Shown here: piece by piece, positions 9,046 to 19,572 of the stretch
Position numbering within the stretch: position 1 is the stretch's first letter
How the letters are laid out: every line of letters starts with the position of its first letter
Assembly: GCF_900114005.1 (NCBI RefSeq)
Contig: NZ_FORM01000006.1
Span: forward strand, 202,013 to 266,012
Length of the DNA stretch: 64,000 nucleotides
Direction of reading: 5' to 3'
Origin: Olleya namhaensis
Lineage (GTDB): Bacteria > Bacteroidota > Bacteroidia > Flavobacteriales > Flavobacteriaceae
Notes under the pieces: generated by a model
Databases searched by the model: none
What the model was told of the DNA's origin: nothing
The model's input: the letters and a program-made list of their open reading frames with translations, nothing else
Made by a program: the position numbers and the translations under genes

Positions 9046-9846
9046 TTAGCTTTTGGTACTATATTTTTCTAATTGTTCTTTTAAATCTTCAACCATTTTA
9101 TCTGCATCCTTATTAAACTCTGAGTCTGCATTTACTTTCTTAAAACTATTGTAGTAAGATATAGCTGTAGTTAATCTGTCTTGTTTTTTTGATTCTACAC
9201 TCTTCATTCCTAAATGGTAAGCTGAATCAAATTTATAAAATAATGCCTTTTCACGCAGAGACGTCCCAGGAAAGTCTCCAATAAAATTATCAAAAGCACT
9301 TATAGAAGCTTTAAAATCTGAAATGTGATTGTATTGTTTTGCTGTACTGTATGCCTTTAATTCTAACTTATATTGTAATTCTTTAACTAGCTCATTGATT
9401 TTAGGCATGAACTCTGAATTAGGGTATAAGTTTGCGAATACTTGCAATTTTTCTAAAGCATGCTCTGTATCATGTTGTTCTTTAGAAAACACAGGAGATA
9501 ACGCTGCATAACTTAACGCACTTTTATAATACGCTTCTTCAACTTTATCACTTTTAGAGTATGACTTTGCAAAACGTTCAAATCTAAATCCAGCTTGAGC
9601 ATTTAATCCCATATGAAAATAAGAATCCGCATCTAAGAACATTAGTTTTTCAGCTTGAGGCTTACCTCTATAAGCTGGTACTATTTGATCAAATAAACGA
9701 CTTGCCTTGCTGTATTTACCATCCTTATAAAGCTGTTCCCCTAAGGCAAACTTTACAGCAATATCTTCAGACTTAAGCGCCTTTTGATACTCACTACAAG
9801 AAGTAAAAAATAAAAATGTGATTAAGATGTAAAATAAATTCTTCAT
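9046..9846 (-). CDS. bamD: outer membrane assembly lipoprotein BamD
   Basis: 266 residues. A lipoprotein signal (MKNLFYILITFLFFTSC, lipobox Cys 17) is followed by TPR-like helices: LGEQLYKDGKYSKASRLFDQIV, FDADSYFHMG and FRFERFAKSYSKSD. BamD helps BamA insert beta-barrels in the outer membrane and is placed on its periplasmic face. It is the first gene of the bamD-rpoZ-coaBC-porD-recN string. A -7 box (TATTTTTG on the minus strand, 9864-9871) precedes it. Confidence 0.9.
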   Translation of the reverse strand: MKNLFYILITFLFFTSCSEYQKALKSEDIAVKFALGEQLYKDGKYSKASRLFDQIVPAYRGKPQAEKLMFLDADSYFHMGLNAQAGFRFERFAKSYSKSDKVEEAYYKSALSYAALSPVFSKEQHDTEHALEKLQVFANLYPNSEFMPKINELVKELQYKLELKAYSTAKQYNHISDFKASISAFDNFIGDFPGTSLREKALFYKFDSAYHLGMKSVESKKQDRLTTAISYYNSFKKVNADSEFNKDADKMVEDLKEQLEKYSTKS

Positions 9847-9863
9847 AAAATTTTAACGAAGCG

Positions 9864-9871
9864 CAAAAATA
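9864..9871 (-). promoter_or_regulatory. -7 box (TATTTTTG) upstream of bamD
   Basis: A perfect TAnnTTTG match on the minus strand, 17 nt before the bamD ATG. No TTG at the usual -33 spacing is seen, so the call is moderate. Confidence 0.4.
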
Positions 9872-9954
9872 CGCTATTTAAATGGATTTTAAAAATATAA
9901 TTTGATTGCTAAATTAATTGAAGGAATCAAGTTTAACGTAGGATTAAGTATAAT

Positions 9955-10842
9955 TTAACTTTTATTAAAATTTGTCATAAAATCCGCTATACTGTTTTGT
10001 AGCATTTCTGTTGCTTCAACTAACGGTAATCTAACCGTTTTATTACAAAGTTCTAGATTGTTTAATACTGCTTTAATTCCTGCTGGATTATTTTCTGAGA
10101 AAATCAAACTAACAATATCCATCATTTTAAAATGAAGTGCATATGCCTCTTTAGCTTTCCCTTCTAATCCTAATTTTATCATAGTAGAAAAGGCTTTTGG
10201 CAAGGCTTGTCCAATTACAGATATCACTCCTGCTCCACCTGCTAATACAACACCTAAAGCTAAATCGTCATCACCAGAAATTACAGAAAACCCTTCTGGC
10301 TTATCTCTAATTAACTCTAAATATTGTGCCATGTTATTTCCAGCTTCTTTTACTGCTACAACATTTTTAAAATCATTTGCTAAACGTAACGTTGTTTCTG
10401 GCGACATATTTTTAGCTGTTCTTCCTGGTACGTTATATAAAATAATATCTACCGGACAAACTTCAGCTATAGCTTTAAAATGTTGGTACATTCCTTCTTG
10501 AGTCGGCTTACTATAATAAGGTGTCACCGATAAAATCCCTGCAAATGCCGATAAATCTGTCGTTTTAATTTCTTCAATAACAGACATCGTATTATTACCT
10601 CCAACACCCAAAACCAAAGGTAAACGTCCTTTATTAAATGTGATTATTGCTTCTACAATATCCTTTTTTTCCTGTTTGGTAATTGTAACACTTTCTCCTG
10701 TAGTACCGCTTATAACTATATAGTCAGTTCCATTGGCAATATTATATTCTACAATTTTTTCTAACGCTTTGTAATCTACCGTTAAATCATTATTAAACGG
10801 TGTTACAATTGCTACTCCTGTACCTAAAAAAGGGTTATTCAT
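9955..10842 (-). CDS. dapA: 4-hydroxy-tetrahydrodipicolinate synthase DapA
   Basis: 295 residues, the family norm. It condenses pyruvate with aspartate semialdehyde, the first committed step of lysine and diaminopimelate synthesis. The sequence shows GTTGES (about 45-50), the YYSKPTQEG block with the catalytic Tyr, LYNVPGRT, and the Schiff-base Lys in VAVKEAGN (about 163). The start overlaps the DUF6913 gene by 8 nt, so these two are an operon. dapF of the same pathway is at 27511-28290. Confidence 0.96.
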   Translation of the reverse strand: MNNPFLGTGVAIVTPFNNDLTVDYKALEKIVEYNIANGTDYIVISGTTGESVTITKQEKKDIVEAIITFNKGRLPLVLGVGGNNTMSVIEEIKTTDLSAFAGILSVTPYYSKPTQEGMYQHFKAIAEVCPVDIILYNVPGRTAKNMSPETTLRLANDFKNVVAVKEAGNNMAQYLELIRDKPEGFSVISGDDDLALGVVLAGGAGVISVIGQALPKAFSTMIKLGLEGKAKEAYALHFKMMDIVSLIFSENNPAGIKAVLNNLELCNKTVRLPLVEATEMLQNSIADFMTNFNKS

Positions 10843-11362
10843 TACTTAATTTATTTAAAATGTTTAGATATTTTATTAGTTCGGTTTTAAAAAGTGCCTT
10901 ATCGTCTAATTTAGTTTCAATAATTAAATCGTTTAGATCCTGATTAGCATCGTATAGCCCTACTTTAAATTGGGCTTGAGTTGCGGCAGACACCACTTGA
11001 AGTGCTAAAGCATCAGATTGATAAAGGTTAATCAACAAATCAAACTTAGTATCTACAAAGTCTTTTGCTGTTTGAGATTTTAATTGTCCTTTCCATCCAA
11101 GGTCTTTTTCAGAAAAGGTATTTGTATAGACAGAGACTTCTTCTTTTTTTGTATTAAAAAGGGATAAAATCTTAAGGTTATTTAGGTTAACATTTAAGCT
11201 TTCTGCAAGCCGGTTAATCCATTCTAAATCAGAAAATTGTTGACCGTCAACAACTACTCCAATAGTTTTAATAATGGCGTTAGTAGGCTTTACAACTCTA
11301 CTAGCGGTACATTTATTAATATACTTTTTATTAGATTTTTCTTTAAATCCTTTTAAAATCAT
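10835..11362 (-). CDS. DUF6913 family protein, function unknown
   Basis: 175 residues with no signal peptide and a basic N-terminus (MILKGFKEKSNKKYINK). The body has an alternating alpha/beta pattern: IKTIGVVVDGQQF, ILSLFNTKKEE, FDLLINLY. No catalytic motif is visible. It matches what I recall as DUF6913, usually found just before dapA in flavobacteria. The 8-nt overlap with dapA implies co-translation. A -7 box (TACATTTG) is at 11383-11390. Confidence 0.65.
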   Translation of the reverse strand: MILKGFKEKSNKKYINKCTASRVVKPTNAIIKTIGVVVDGQQFSDLEWINRLAESLNVNLNNLKILSLFNTKKEEVSVYTNTFSEKDLGWKGQLKSQTAKDFVDTKFDLLINLYQSDALALQVVSAATQAQFKVGLYDANQDLNDLIIETKLDDKALFKTELIKYLNILNKLSNE

Positions 11363-11382
11363 TTATCTTTATTCCTTTATTA

Positions 11383-11390
11383 CAAATGTA
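11383..11390 (-). promoter_or_regulatory. -7 box (TACATTTG) of the DUF6913-dapA operon
   Basis: A perfect TAnnTTTG match on the minus strand, 20 nt before the ATG at 11362, in the 72-nt divergent gap to the 5'-nucleotidase gene. The -33 element is not clear. Confidence 0.45.
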
Positions 11391-11434
11391 GTAATTGTAA
11401 CTATATATTAGCTTTAAATTATTCAACTTTAAAT

Positions 11435-12193
11435 ATGAATTATAAACACCTGTTAATCTTACTTTCGATAGTCTTAGTGTCGTCTTGTAAGAACGAAACT
11501 TACTCGTTAACAAAAATAGAAGGAAAAAAGATAACTATAACTGATACATTAGCAATAGATCCTGATGTTGATGCTTATATTAAACCATTCCGCGAAAGCT
11601 TAAATAAGGATATGAATACGGTCTTATCTTACGCTCCTGAAACCTACACAAAAAATGATGGTGATTTAAATACCGCTATTGGAAATTTAATGGCAGATGC
11701 AGTAATGCAGGAAAGTAATCCTATTTTTAACAAAAGAACAGGTAACAATATTGACATGGTACTTTTAAATCATGGAGGTATACGCTCTATCCTTTCTAAA
11801 GGAAATATTACGACTAGAACAGGATTTGAAATCATGCCTTTTGAAAACAGTATTGTTGTTGTTGCTTTAAAAGGCCCGCAAATAGATAGTTTAACCACTT
11901 ACTTAAGTAGAGCAAAACGCCCACACCCAATTAGTGGATTACAACTAACACTTGACAAAAACTATAGCATTACGCAAGCCTTAGTCAATAACAAGCCTAT
12001 TGATAAAGACAAAACATACTATGTAGCAACCAATGACTACTTATATAATGGTGGTGACGGTATGCGCTTTTTTCAAACTAATGACAGTTTATACGTTTTA
12101 AACTATAAAATTAGAAATGCCATGTTAGACTACTTCAAAAAAGTAGACACCATTAAACCAGTAATTGACAATAGATTTATCCAAACTAAATAA
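11435..12193 (+). CDS. 5'-nucleotidase C-terminal domain lipoprotein
   Basis: 252 residues. A lipoprotein signal (MNYKHLLILLSIVLVSSC) is followed by a stand-alone 5'-nucleotidase C-terminal domain. It shows GNLMADAVMQ, NHGGIRSIL, GFEIMPFENSIVVVALKG and NDYLYNGGDG, the substrate-binding half of UshA-type enzymes. The metal-binding half is encoded 8 nt downstream as a separate exported protein, so the two likely form a split enzyme that hydrolyses nucleotides or similar phosphates outside the cytoplasm. The assembly of the halves is inference. Confidence 0.85.
   Translation: MNYKHLLILLSIVLVSSCKNETYSLTKIEGKKITITDTLAIDPDVDAYIKPFRESLNKDMNTVLSYAPETYTKNDGDLNTAIGNLMADAVMQESNPIFNKRTGNNIDMVLLNHGGIRSILSKGNITTRTGFEIMPFENSIVVVALKGPQIDSLTTYLSRAKRPHPISGLQLTLDKNYSITQALVNNKPIDKDKTYYVATNDYLYNGGDGMRFFQTNDSLYVLNYKIRNAMLDYFKKVDTIKPVIDNRFIQTK
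11588..11600 (+). repeat. variant copy (12/13) of 13-mer TTCCGCGAAAGCG
   Basis: The sequence TTCCGCGAAAGCT differs only in the last base. It lies in the 5'-nucleotidase C-domain gene in a different reading phase (Phe-Arg-Glu-Ser), so it may be chance. Confidence 0.4.
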
Positions 12194-12201
12194 CCAAAAC
12201 A

Positions 12202-13119
12202 ATGAAACGTAGAGACTTTATACAACAAGCAACAGCTGCTACTGCATTAATTACAGTTGGTGGTTATGGATTACAATCTTTTGCAACAACTGCTAAAACA
12301 AAAAAAATCACCATTTTACATACTAATGACGTACACAGTCATATAGATGCCTTTGGACCTGAAGATGGTAGAAACGCTAATCAAGGTGGTGTAGCACGAC
12401 GTGCAACCTTAATTGAAAACATAAGAACAGAAAACCCAAACACGCTACTTTTAGATGCTGGGGATATTTTTCAAGGAACGCCTTATTTTAATTATTATGG
12501 AGGTGAGTTAGAATTTAAGCTTATGAGTAGGCTTAAATACGACTTAGCAACTATAGGGAACCATGATTTTGATAACGGAATCGACGGTTTATATGCACAA
12601 TTACCACATGCTAGTTTTGGTTTTGTATCTGCGAACTACGATTTTACAAATACCGTAATGGATACGCATGTTAAACCGTATCAAATCTTTAAAAAAGAAG
12701 GTATTAAAATTGGTGTTTTTGGATTAGGAATTGAATTGGATGGATTAGTTGACAAAACAATGTCTAAAGAAACTAAATATTTAGATCCTATTGAAGCTGC
12801 TCAAGAAATGACTAGAATCCTAAAAAAGGACGAAAAATGTGATTTAATAATCTGTTTATCTCACTTAGGGTATAACTACAAGAAAAATCCTGATAAAATT
12901 AGTGACTTAAGTTTAGCTAAAGCAACCAAAGACATTGACCTTATTATTGGAGGACATACACATACTTTTTTACCAAAACCTACAGTTGCACAAAACTTAG
13001 AAGGTAAAAATGTATTAGTAAACCAAGTAGGTTGTTACGGAATAAACTTAGGTAAGATTGATTTTTACTTTGAACCTGACAGTACTAAGAAAGCAGAAGG
13101 AACATCTATTATAGTATAA
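12202..13119 (+). CDS. Tat-exported metallophosphatase, 5'-nucleotidase N-domain
   Basis: 305 residues. The N-terminus MKRRDFIQQATAATALITVG is a twin-arginine signal. The calcineurin-like metal motifs are in order: LHTNDVHSHID (about 40-50), LLDAGDIFQG, IGNHDFDNG, CLSHLG and GGHTHTF. These coordinate the two metals of a 5'-nucleotidase/UshA N-domain. It lacks the C-terminal substrate domain, which the preceding gene encodes. Tat export suggests metals are loaded in the cytoplasm before export. Confidence 0.9.
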   Translation: MKRRDFIQQATAATALITVGGYGLQSFATTAKTKKITILHTNDVHSHIDAFGPEDGRNANQGGVARRATLIENIRTENPNTLLLDAGDIFQGTPYFNYYGGELEFKLMSRLKYDLATIGNHDFDNGIDGLYAQLPHASFGFVSANYDFTNTVMDTHVKPYQIFKKEGIKIGVFGLGIELDGLVDKTMSKETKYLDPIEAAQEMTRILKKDEKCDLIICLSHLGYNYKKNPDKISDLSLAKATKDIDLIIGGHTHTFLPKPTVAQNLEGKNVLVNQVGCYGINLGKIDFYFEPDSTKKAEGTSIIV

Positions 13120-13135
13120 CAGTAGCGTTATACTA
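13111..13135. terminator. inverted repeat between convergent genes
   Basis: ATAGTATAAC and GTTATACTAT pair perfectly over 10 bp with a 6-nt loop, spanning the stop codons of both convergent genes (13119 and 13128). There is no T run, so it may act as an mRNA 3'-end stabiliser rather than a classical terminator. Confidence 0.4.
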
Positions 13136-13856
13136 TGGCTGGGGATTCTGTTTTATAAGAATCAAAATGTCTAATTTTAATATAGACATACAAGAAATAG
13201 AATCCTAACCCCATTAACATCGAGTAAATAATTTCTAATATTTGTTCTGAAGAAATAAACAAATAAGCAACTTGTACCATTTCTGAAAATACAATGCACA
13301 CACTAGCCAAAAACAAGAGCAAACTCTGCTTAGTTTGATGGTATAAATAGTGTATTAATGCCAATGATAGCACTAATTGAATAAATACGTTATAAATTAC
13401 GTTTGTCACAAACTCTAAAGAGCTTGTTTCAACCTTTGGATCTTCCAAAATCATTTCGTTTAAAGCATAAATTATATACACATTAAAGACTACCAAAACA
13501 ATCATTGGTAGTTTAAAATCCTTAAATATCTTTTTGATTTCTAAATCTTTAACTAAAAATATTATTAAAGATAAATAAGTTGCTATAATAAGATAATTAG
13601 CGCCATAAACCCCAATCAATTCATTACCACTAAACACTATTTTTAACATTTCTACAATAGAGAATCCTATTAAAAAAAAACCAAAGAAATGATTGTGCTC
13701 TTTTGTTAAGCCATAGTACAGATATGCAAACAGTGGAAATACAAAAATCCAAGAATAGTCGGACATTATCGGCATATCAAAGATCCTTCCTGTCATAATA
13801 AATAGGACAAGAATAACCAGACACATCGAGACGACATTGAACTTTGTTAACTTCAT
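13128..13856 (-). CDS. integral membrane protein, function unknown
   Basis: 242 residues with about seven hydrophobic segments spread evenly along the chain (for example VSMCLVILVLFIMTG, YSWIFVFPLFAYLYYG, LIIATYLSLIIFLV, SLALIHYLYH) and short charged loops. The size and pattern resemble YhhN/TMEM86-type proteins, but I see no decisive motif. It stands alone, convergent with the nucleotidase operon and downstream of ligA on the same strand with an 80-nt gap. Confidence 0.6.
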   Translation of the reverse strand: MKLTKFNVVSMCLVILVLFIMTGRIFDMPIMSDYSWIFVFPLFAYLYYGLTKEHNHFFGFFLIGFSIVEMLKIVFSGNELIGVYGANYLIIATYLSLIIFLVKDLEIKKIFKDFKLPMIVLVVFNVYIIYALNEMILEDPKVETSSLEFVTNVIYNVFIQLVLSLALIHYLYHQTKQSLLLFLASVCIVFSEMVQVAYLFISSEQILEIIYSMLMGLGFYFLYVYIKIRHFDSYKTESPAIV

Positions 13857-13936
13857 TTTAAAGATTTGAGATTACGAAGATACACAAAAATGTAATTTAA
13901 CGCAATAAAAAGTAGTTTATCCGATTTTTAATATCC

Positions 13937-15937
<2,001 letters not shown>

Positions 15938-15997
15938 TTACTTCTAAATCTAATAATTACTCTTGTTGCGGACTATTGCTTTTAACCAAATCTGCAA

Positions 15998-16870
15998 CTA
16001 CCCTTTAGTCCCTTTTACCATACGGTCTTTTCCAAAAAAATCTTGTTTTAATTGGACATCTTTAAATCCATTATCTTCTAAAAGCTGAATCATTTCAGGA
16101 CCTAAGTATTCGTTAATTTCAAAAAACAATTGACCATTTTGTTTCAAGTGTTGCACTGCAAAACCTGTAATTGCTTTATAAAAAAGCAACGGATTATCGT
16201 CCGCTACAAACAATGCCAAATGCGGTTCGTTTTCTAATACATTAGCCTGCATTTCTAACTTTTCTAAGTTTCTAACATAGGGCGGATTAGAAACAATAAC
16301 ATCAAACGTTATGTTTTTGAAAGCAGAATCTCCTTCAGTCATTGTTAATATATCACCTGCAACAAAATCGACCTCCACATTATTTAATACCGCGTTTTGT
16401 CTAGCTTGTTCTAACGCTTTCGCGGAAACATCAAGCGCAGAAACAGAACTTGGCACTATATTTTTTGCTAAGCTAATGGCTATACAACCACTTCCTGTAC
16501 CAATATCTAATATCGAAACCTTAGCCTTGCTATTTTGTTTAGGATAAGCATCAACAACCAACTGTACCAACTCCTCTGTTTCTGGTCGTGGTATTAATGT
16601 ATTAGCATTAACTTTAAAAGGTAACCCATAAAATTCTGTTTCGCCTAAAATATATTGTATTGGTGTATTTTGTTTTAAGCTTTCTAATGCCTTAAATAGT
16701 GGTTCTTGCTCTTCCTTTGTTATACTTATTTTAGTGTCTAACGCCACATCCAGTCTAGAAATATTACAATACTGTTCCGTTAACATAAAGAAAAAGGAAA
16801 ACACTTCGTCTTTACCATAAATAGCATCTAGTTCCTTATGGAATATTTGTTTTAAATCTTTTACTAACAT
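15998..16870 (-). CDS. prmC: peptide chain release factor methyltransferase PrmC
   Basis: 290 residues. PrmC methylates the Gln of the GGQ motif in RF1/RF2. The N-terminal helical domain is followed by the SAM motif ILDIGTGSGCIAISLA (about 120-135) and the catalytic NPPYV (about 190). PRPETEEL before the SAM site is also diagnostic. An exact 13-mer copy lies inside (16415-16427), encoding SAKAL. The GNAT gene upstream is 6 nt away, so they are likely co-transcribed. Confidence 0.95.
   Translation of the reverse strand: MLVKDLKQIFHKELDAIYGKDEVFSFFFMLTEQYCNISRLDVALDTKISITKEEQEPLFKALESLKQNTPIQYILGETEFYGLPFKVNANTLIPRPETEELVQLVVDAYPKQNSKAKVSILDIGTGSGCIAISLAKNIVPSSVSALDVSAKALEQARQNAVLNNVEVDFVAGDILTMTEGDSAFKNITFDVIVSNPPYVRNLEKLEMQANVLENEPHLALFVADDNPLLFYKAITGFAVQHLKQNGQLFFEINEYLGPEMIQLLEDNGFKDVQLKQDFFGKDRMVKGTKG
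16415..16427 (-). repeat. exact copy of 13-mer TTCCGCGAAAGCG in prmC
   Basis: The plus strand reads CGCTTTCGCGGAA; on the coding strand the codons are TCC GCG AAA GCG, Ser-Ala-Lys-Ala. Confidence 0.85.
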
Positions 16871-16876
16871 CTATAA

Positions 16877-17371
16877 TTATTGTAGTTTTTTTTCCATCCA
16901 AACACCACAACTAAAATGACCAGTATCACCTAATGGTCCTTCTAAATGTGTAAATCCATTAGATTCGTATATATGAATCGCTTCTTTTAAAGTTGGAATA
17001 GTTTCTAAATACGCCTTTTTAAAACCTAGTGATTGCCCTTTATTTAAACACTTTTCAAATAGTTTTTTACCAAAGCCTTTTCCGCGTAAGCGATTAGAAA
17101 AATACATTTTCTGAATTTCAAAAACATCAGACTCCATACCATTCAATGGTTTTAAACCTCCACCACCTTCTACCTTACCGTCCACGACAACAACGTAATA
17201 CACTTCGTTTTTTCCTGCATAAGATTCAAACATTTTTGGCGTTTCTTTATCTGTATACGCTGTACCCACTAATGGCATATCATATTCAATAAAAACACCA
17301 CGTATAACTGCTTCAATTTGCGCATTGTCTTCCGGCTGGATTTCTCTTATTTCAATAGTAGTATTAGTCAC
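16877..17371 (-). CDS. GNAT family N-acetyltransferase
   Basis: An acyltransferase with the acetyl-CoA loop NRLRGKGFGKKLFEKCL and the C-terminal AIHIYESNGFTHLEGPLGDTGHF. The frame opens at 17437, which would leave no gap to the divergent gene at 17438. The GTG at 17371 (encoding MTNTTIEIREIQPEDN) fits family N-termini better and leaves 66 nt for promoters, so I chose it (164 residues). The substrate is unknown. RLRGKG encodes a near copy of the 13-mer at 17080-17092, probably by coincidence. Confidence 0.8.
   Translation of the reverse strand: MTNTTIEIREIQPEDNAQIEAVIRGVFIEYDMPLVGTAYTDKETPKMFESYAGKNEVYYVVVVDGKVEGGGGLKPLNGMESDVFEIQKMYFSNRLRGKGFGKKLFEKCLNKGQSLGFKKAYLETIPTLKEAIHIYESNGFTHLEGPLGDTGHFSCGVWMEKKLQ
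17080..17092 (+). repeat. variant copy (12/13) of 13-mer TTCCGCGAAAGCG
   Basis: The sequence TTCCGCGTAAGCG encodes Arg-Leu-Arg-Gly in the conserved acetyl-CoA loop of a GNAT, so protein constraint may explain it. Confidence 0.4.
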
Positions 17372-17437
17372 TTTTAAATAGTATTTTTGTCCGTATATTT
17401 TAGAGGATGAAGATACATTAAATCTAAAAAAAGACAC

Positions 17438-17893
17438 ATGAAGAGCACACTAATCTTATTAACAATATTAACCTGTTTTATTAGCTGTAAAGTCACAGAG
17501 AAGCCAGAGTTTATTAAAGTTGAAAATATAAAAGTACTAAAATCGACTTCTAAATTTATTACAATTACAGCCGATGCCTTTTTTTTAAACCCTAATAATA
17601 TTAGTGGTCAATTAAAAACAGACGGGATTAAAGTTATTGTTAATAATAGTGAGTTAGCCTCTGTAACTAGCGAAAGTTTTAAAGTACCAGCTAAAAAAGA
17701 ATTTAGTATTCCTTTACAAGCCAAAATACCTACAGACAGCCTTTTAAGTAACAAAAATTTAAGCAGCTTGCTGGGTAGCTTTTTGAACAAAAAACTAAAA
17801 GTCCAATATATTGGCGAAATAAAATATAAAGTCCTTGGGTTTTCTCACACTTACAAAGTGGACAGAACTGAAAATGTAAAAATCAAACTTTAA
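17438..17893 (+). CDS. LEA14/WHy-domain-like lipoprotein
   Basis: 151 residues. A lipoprotein signal (MKSTLILLTILTCFISC, Cys 17) is followed by one beta-rich domain with ITADAFFLNPNNISGQLKTDGIKVIVN and KEFSIPLQAKIPTD, the pattern of LEA14-like/WHy (water stress, hypersensitive response) domains. Such bacterial proteins are usually membrane-attached with a poorly known, possibly stress-related role. It is followed after 3 nt by ribD. Confidence 0.7.
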   Translation: MKSTLILLTILTCFISCKVTEKPEFIKVENIKVLKSTSKFITITADAFFLNPNNISGQLKTDGIKVIVNNSELASVTSESFKVPAKKEFSIPLQAKIPTDSLLSNKNLSSLLGSFLNKKLKVQYIGEIKYKVLGFSHTYKVDRTENVKIKL

Positions 17894-17896
17894 AAT

Positions 17897-18883
17897 TTGA
17901 CGGATCAATATTACATAAAACGCGCTTTACAAATTGCTAAAAATGGATTAGGACAAACACGTCCAAATCCAATGGTTGGTAGTGTTATTGTATTAAATGA
18001 CCAGATTATAGGCGAAGGTTTTACTAGTAAATATGGTGGTAATCATGCTGAAGTCAACGCTATAAATAGTGTTACAGACAAAGCTTTATTAAAAGAAGCT
18101 ACAATATATGTTACACTAGAACCTTGCAGTCATTATGGAAAAACACCTCCTTGTAGCGACTTAATAATCCATCATCAAATACCAAATATTGTTATTGGCT
18201 GCGTGGATGATAACCATGAGGTTGCCGGAAAAGGCATCAAAAAACTAATGGAAGCAGGTCGTAATGTTAGAGTTGGTGTTTTAGAAGCCGAATGCAAAGC
18301 ACATCACAAACGTTTTTTTACGTTTCATAACAAAAAACGTCCGTATATTATCTTAAAATGGGCCCAATCAATCGATGGGTTTATTGCGCCAAAAACTAAA
18401 GACGAACAAAAACCCGTTTGGATTACTAATACCTATTCTAGACAATTAGTACATAAATGGAGAGCCGAAGAGCAAGCTATTTTAGTGGGTACAAATACAG
18501 TTATTAAAGATAATCCTACATTAAATGTCAGAGATTGGACTGGTCAAAACCCTGTCCGTATTGTTTTAGATCGTAATAATTTATTATCTGATCAATATGC
18601 TATATTTAATACAGACGCAGAAACAATTACCTTCAAAGACCATACGATAAAAGCAATTTGCGACCATCTACACAAAGAAAACATAAACTCAATAATTATA
18701 GAAGGCGGCTCTAAAACCTTACAACTATTTATTGATGCCAATTTATGGGATGAAGCTAGAGTGTTTTCTGGAAAAATCAAATTTATAGACGGTATTAAAG
18801 CACCTAAATTTGATGGCCAATTAATAAAAGACACTACTATTTTAGACGATACACTAAATATTTACACTAATAAAAACAGATAA
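17897..18883 (+). CDS. ribD: bifunctional riboflavin biosynthesis deaminase/reductase RibD
   Basis: 328 residues, slightly short for RibD. The deaminase half has the zinc-site motifs HAEVNAI (about 50) and EPCSHYGKTPPCSDL (about 75-90). The reductase half has LKWAQSIDGFIAP and IIIEGGSKTLQLFIDANLWDE. It catalyses two successive steps to the pyrimidinedione of the riboflavin pathway. The start is TTG at 17897, 3 nt after the lipoprotein stop; no better ATG precedes the conserved YYIKRALQIAKNGLGQT. Its product leads to FMN and FAD, the latter needed by the photolyases at 40-50 kb. Confidence 0.93.
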   Translation: MTDQYYIKRALQIAKNGLGQTRPNPMVGSVIVLNDQIIGEGFTSKYGGNHAEVNAINSVTDKALLKEATIYVTLEPCSHYGKTPPCSDLIIHHQIPNIVIGCVDDNHEVAGKGIKKLMEAGRNVRVGVLEAECKAHHKRFFTFHNKKRPYIILKWAQSIDGFIAPKTKDEQKPVWITNTYSRQLVHKWRAEEQAILVGTNTVIKDNPTLNVRDWTGQNPVRIVLDRNNLLSDQYAIFNTDAETITFKDHTIKAICDHLHKENINSIIIEGGSKTLQLFIDANLWDEARVFSGKIKFIDGIKAPKFDGQLIKDTTILDDTLNIYTNKNR

Positions 18884-18960
18884 CACTAATACGTTTGAGT
18901 AAACAAATTAGAACTGACCAATACAACTATAGCGCAATGCTGTAGCAGAAATAAAAAACT

Positions 18961-19572
18961 ATGATTAAAACTATAATATTCGATTTTGGAGATGTCTTTA
19001 TCAATTTAGATAAAGAAGGCGCTATGACTAACGCTTTAGAGTTATTTGAAATTGAAGAATTATCAGAAGAACTGATTGCTTTTAATAGCTTTTACGAACA
19101 AGGTTTGATTGATACAGACGAGTTTATTGATTTTTACATGGACAATTTTCCTAAACTATCAAAAAAAGAGATTACTGAAGCATGGAATTATATTATCTGT
19201 GACTTTCCGTCTAGTCGTTTAGAGTTTATACAACAACTAGCAAAAGACAAAAAATACAATCTGATACTATTAAGTAACACCAATGCACTGCACATAGAAT
19301 GTATCCAAAAGCATATTTCGTTTTACGACGATTTTAAAAATGCGTTTAACAAGTTTTACTTATCTCACGAAATTCAGTTACGTAAACCAAACGCGGATAT
19401 CTTTCAGTTTGTACTAGATCAAAACAAGCTTAAACCTGAAGAATGTCTTTTTATTGATGATACTAAAGAAAACACTGATGCTGCAAGCACGCTTGGTATA
19501 AATGTTTGGAATAACGATCCAAAAACACAAGATATTATAGATTTATTTACCATTAAAAAAGAATTGTTTTAA
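18961..19572 (+). CDS. HAD family hydrolase
   Basis: 203 residues. HAD motifs are in order: I IIFDFGDVFIN, II LLSNTN, III Lys in LRKPNADIF, IV LFIDDTKENTDAA. In motif I the second Asp of the usual DxD is replaced (DFGD), as in the HAD-IA group of epoxide-hydrolase-like phosphatases. A cytoplasmic phosphatase with unknown substrate is likely. The stop overlaps the ATG of the next gene by one base. Confidence 0.85.
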   Translation: MIKTIIFDFGDVFINLDKEGAMTNALELFEIEELSEELIAFNSFYEQGLIDTDEFIDFYMDNFPKLSKKEITEAWNYIICDFPSSRLEFIQQLAKDKKYNLILLSNTNALHIECIQKHISFYDDFKNAFNKFYLSHEIQLRKPNADIFQFVLDQNKLKPEECLFIDDTKENTDAASTLGINVWNNDPKTQDIIDLFTIKKELF

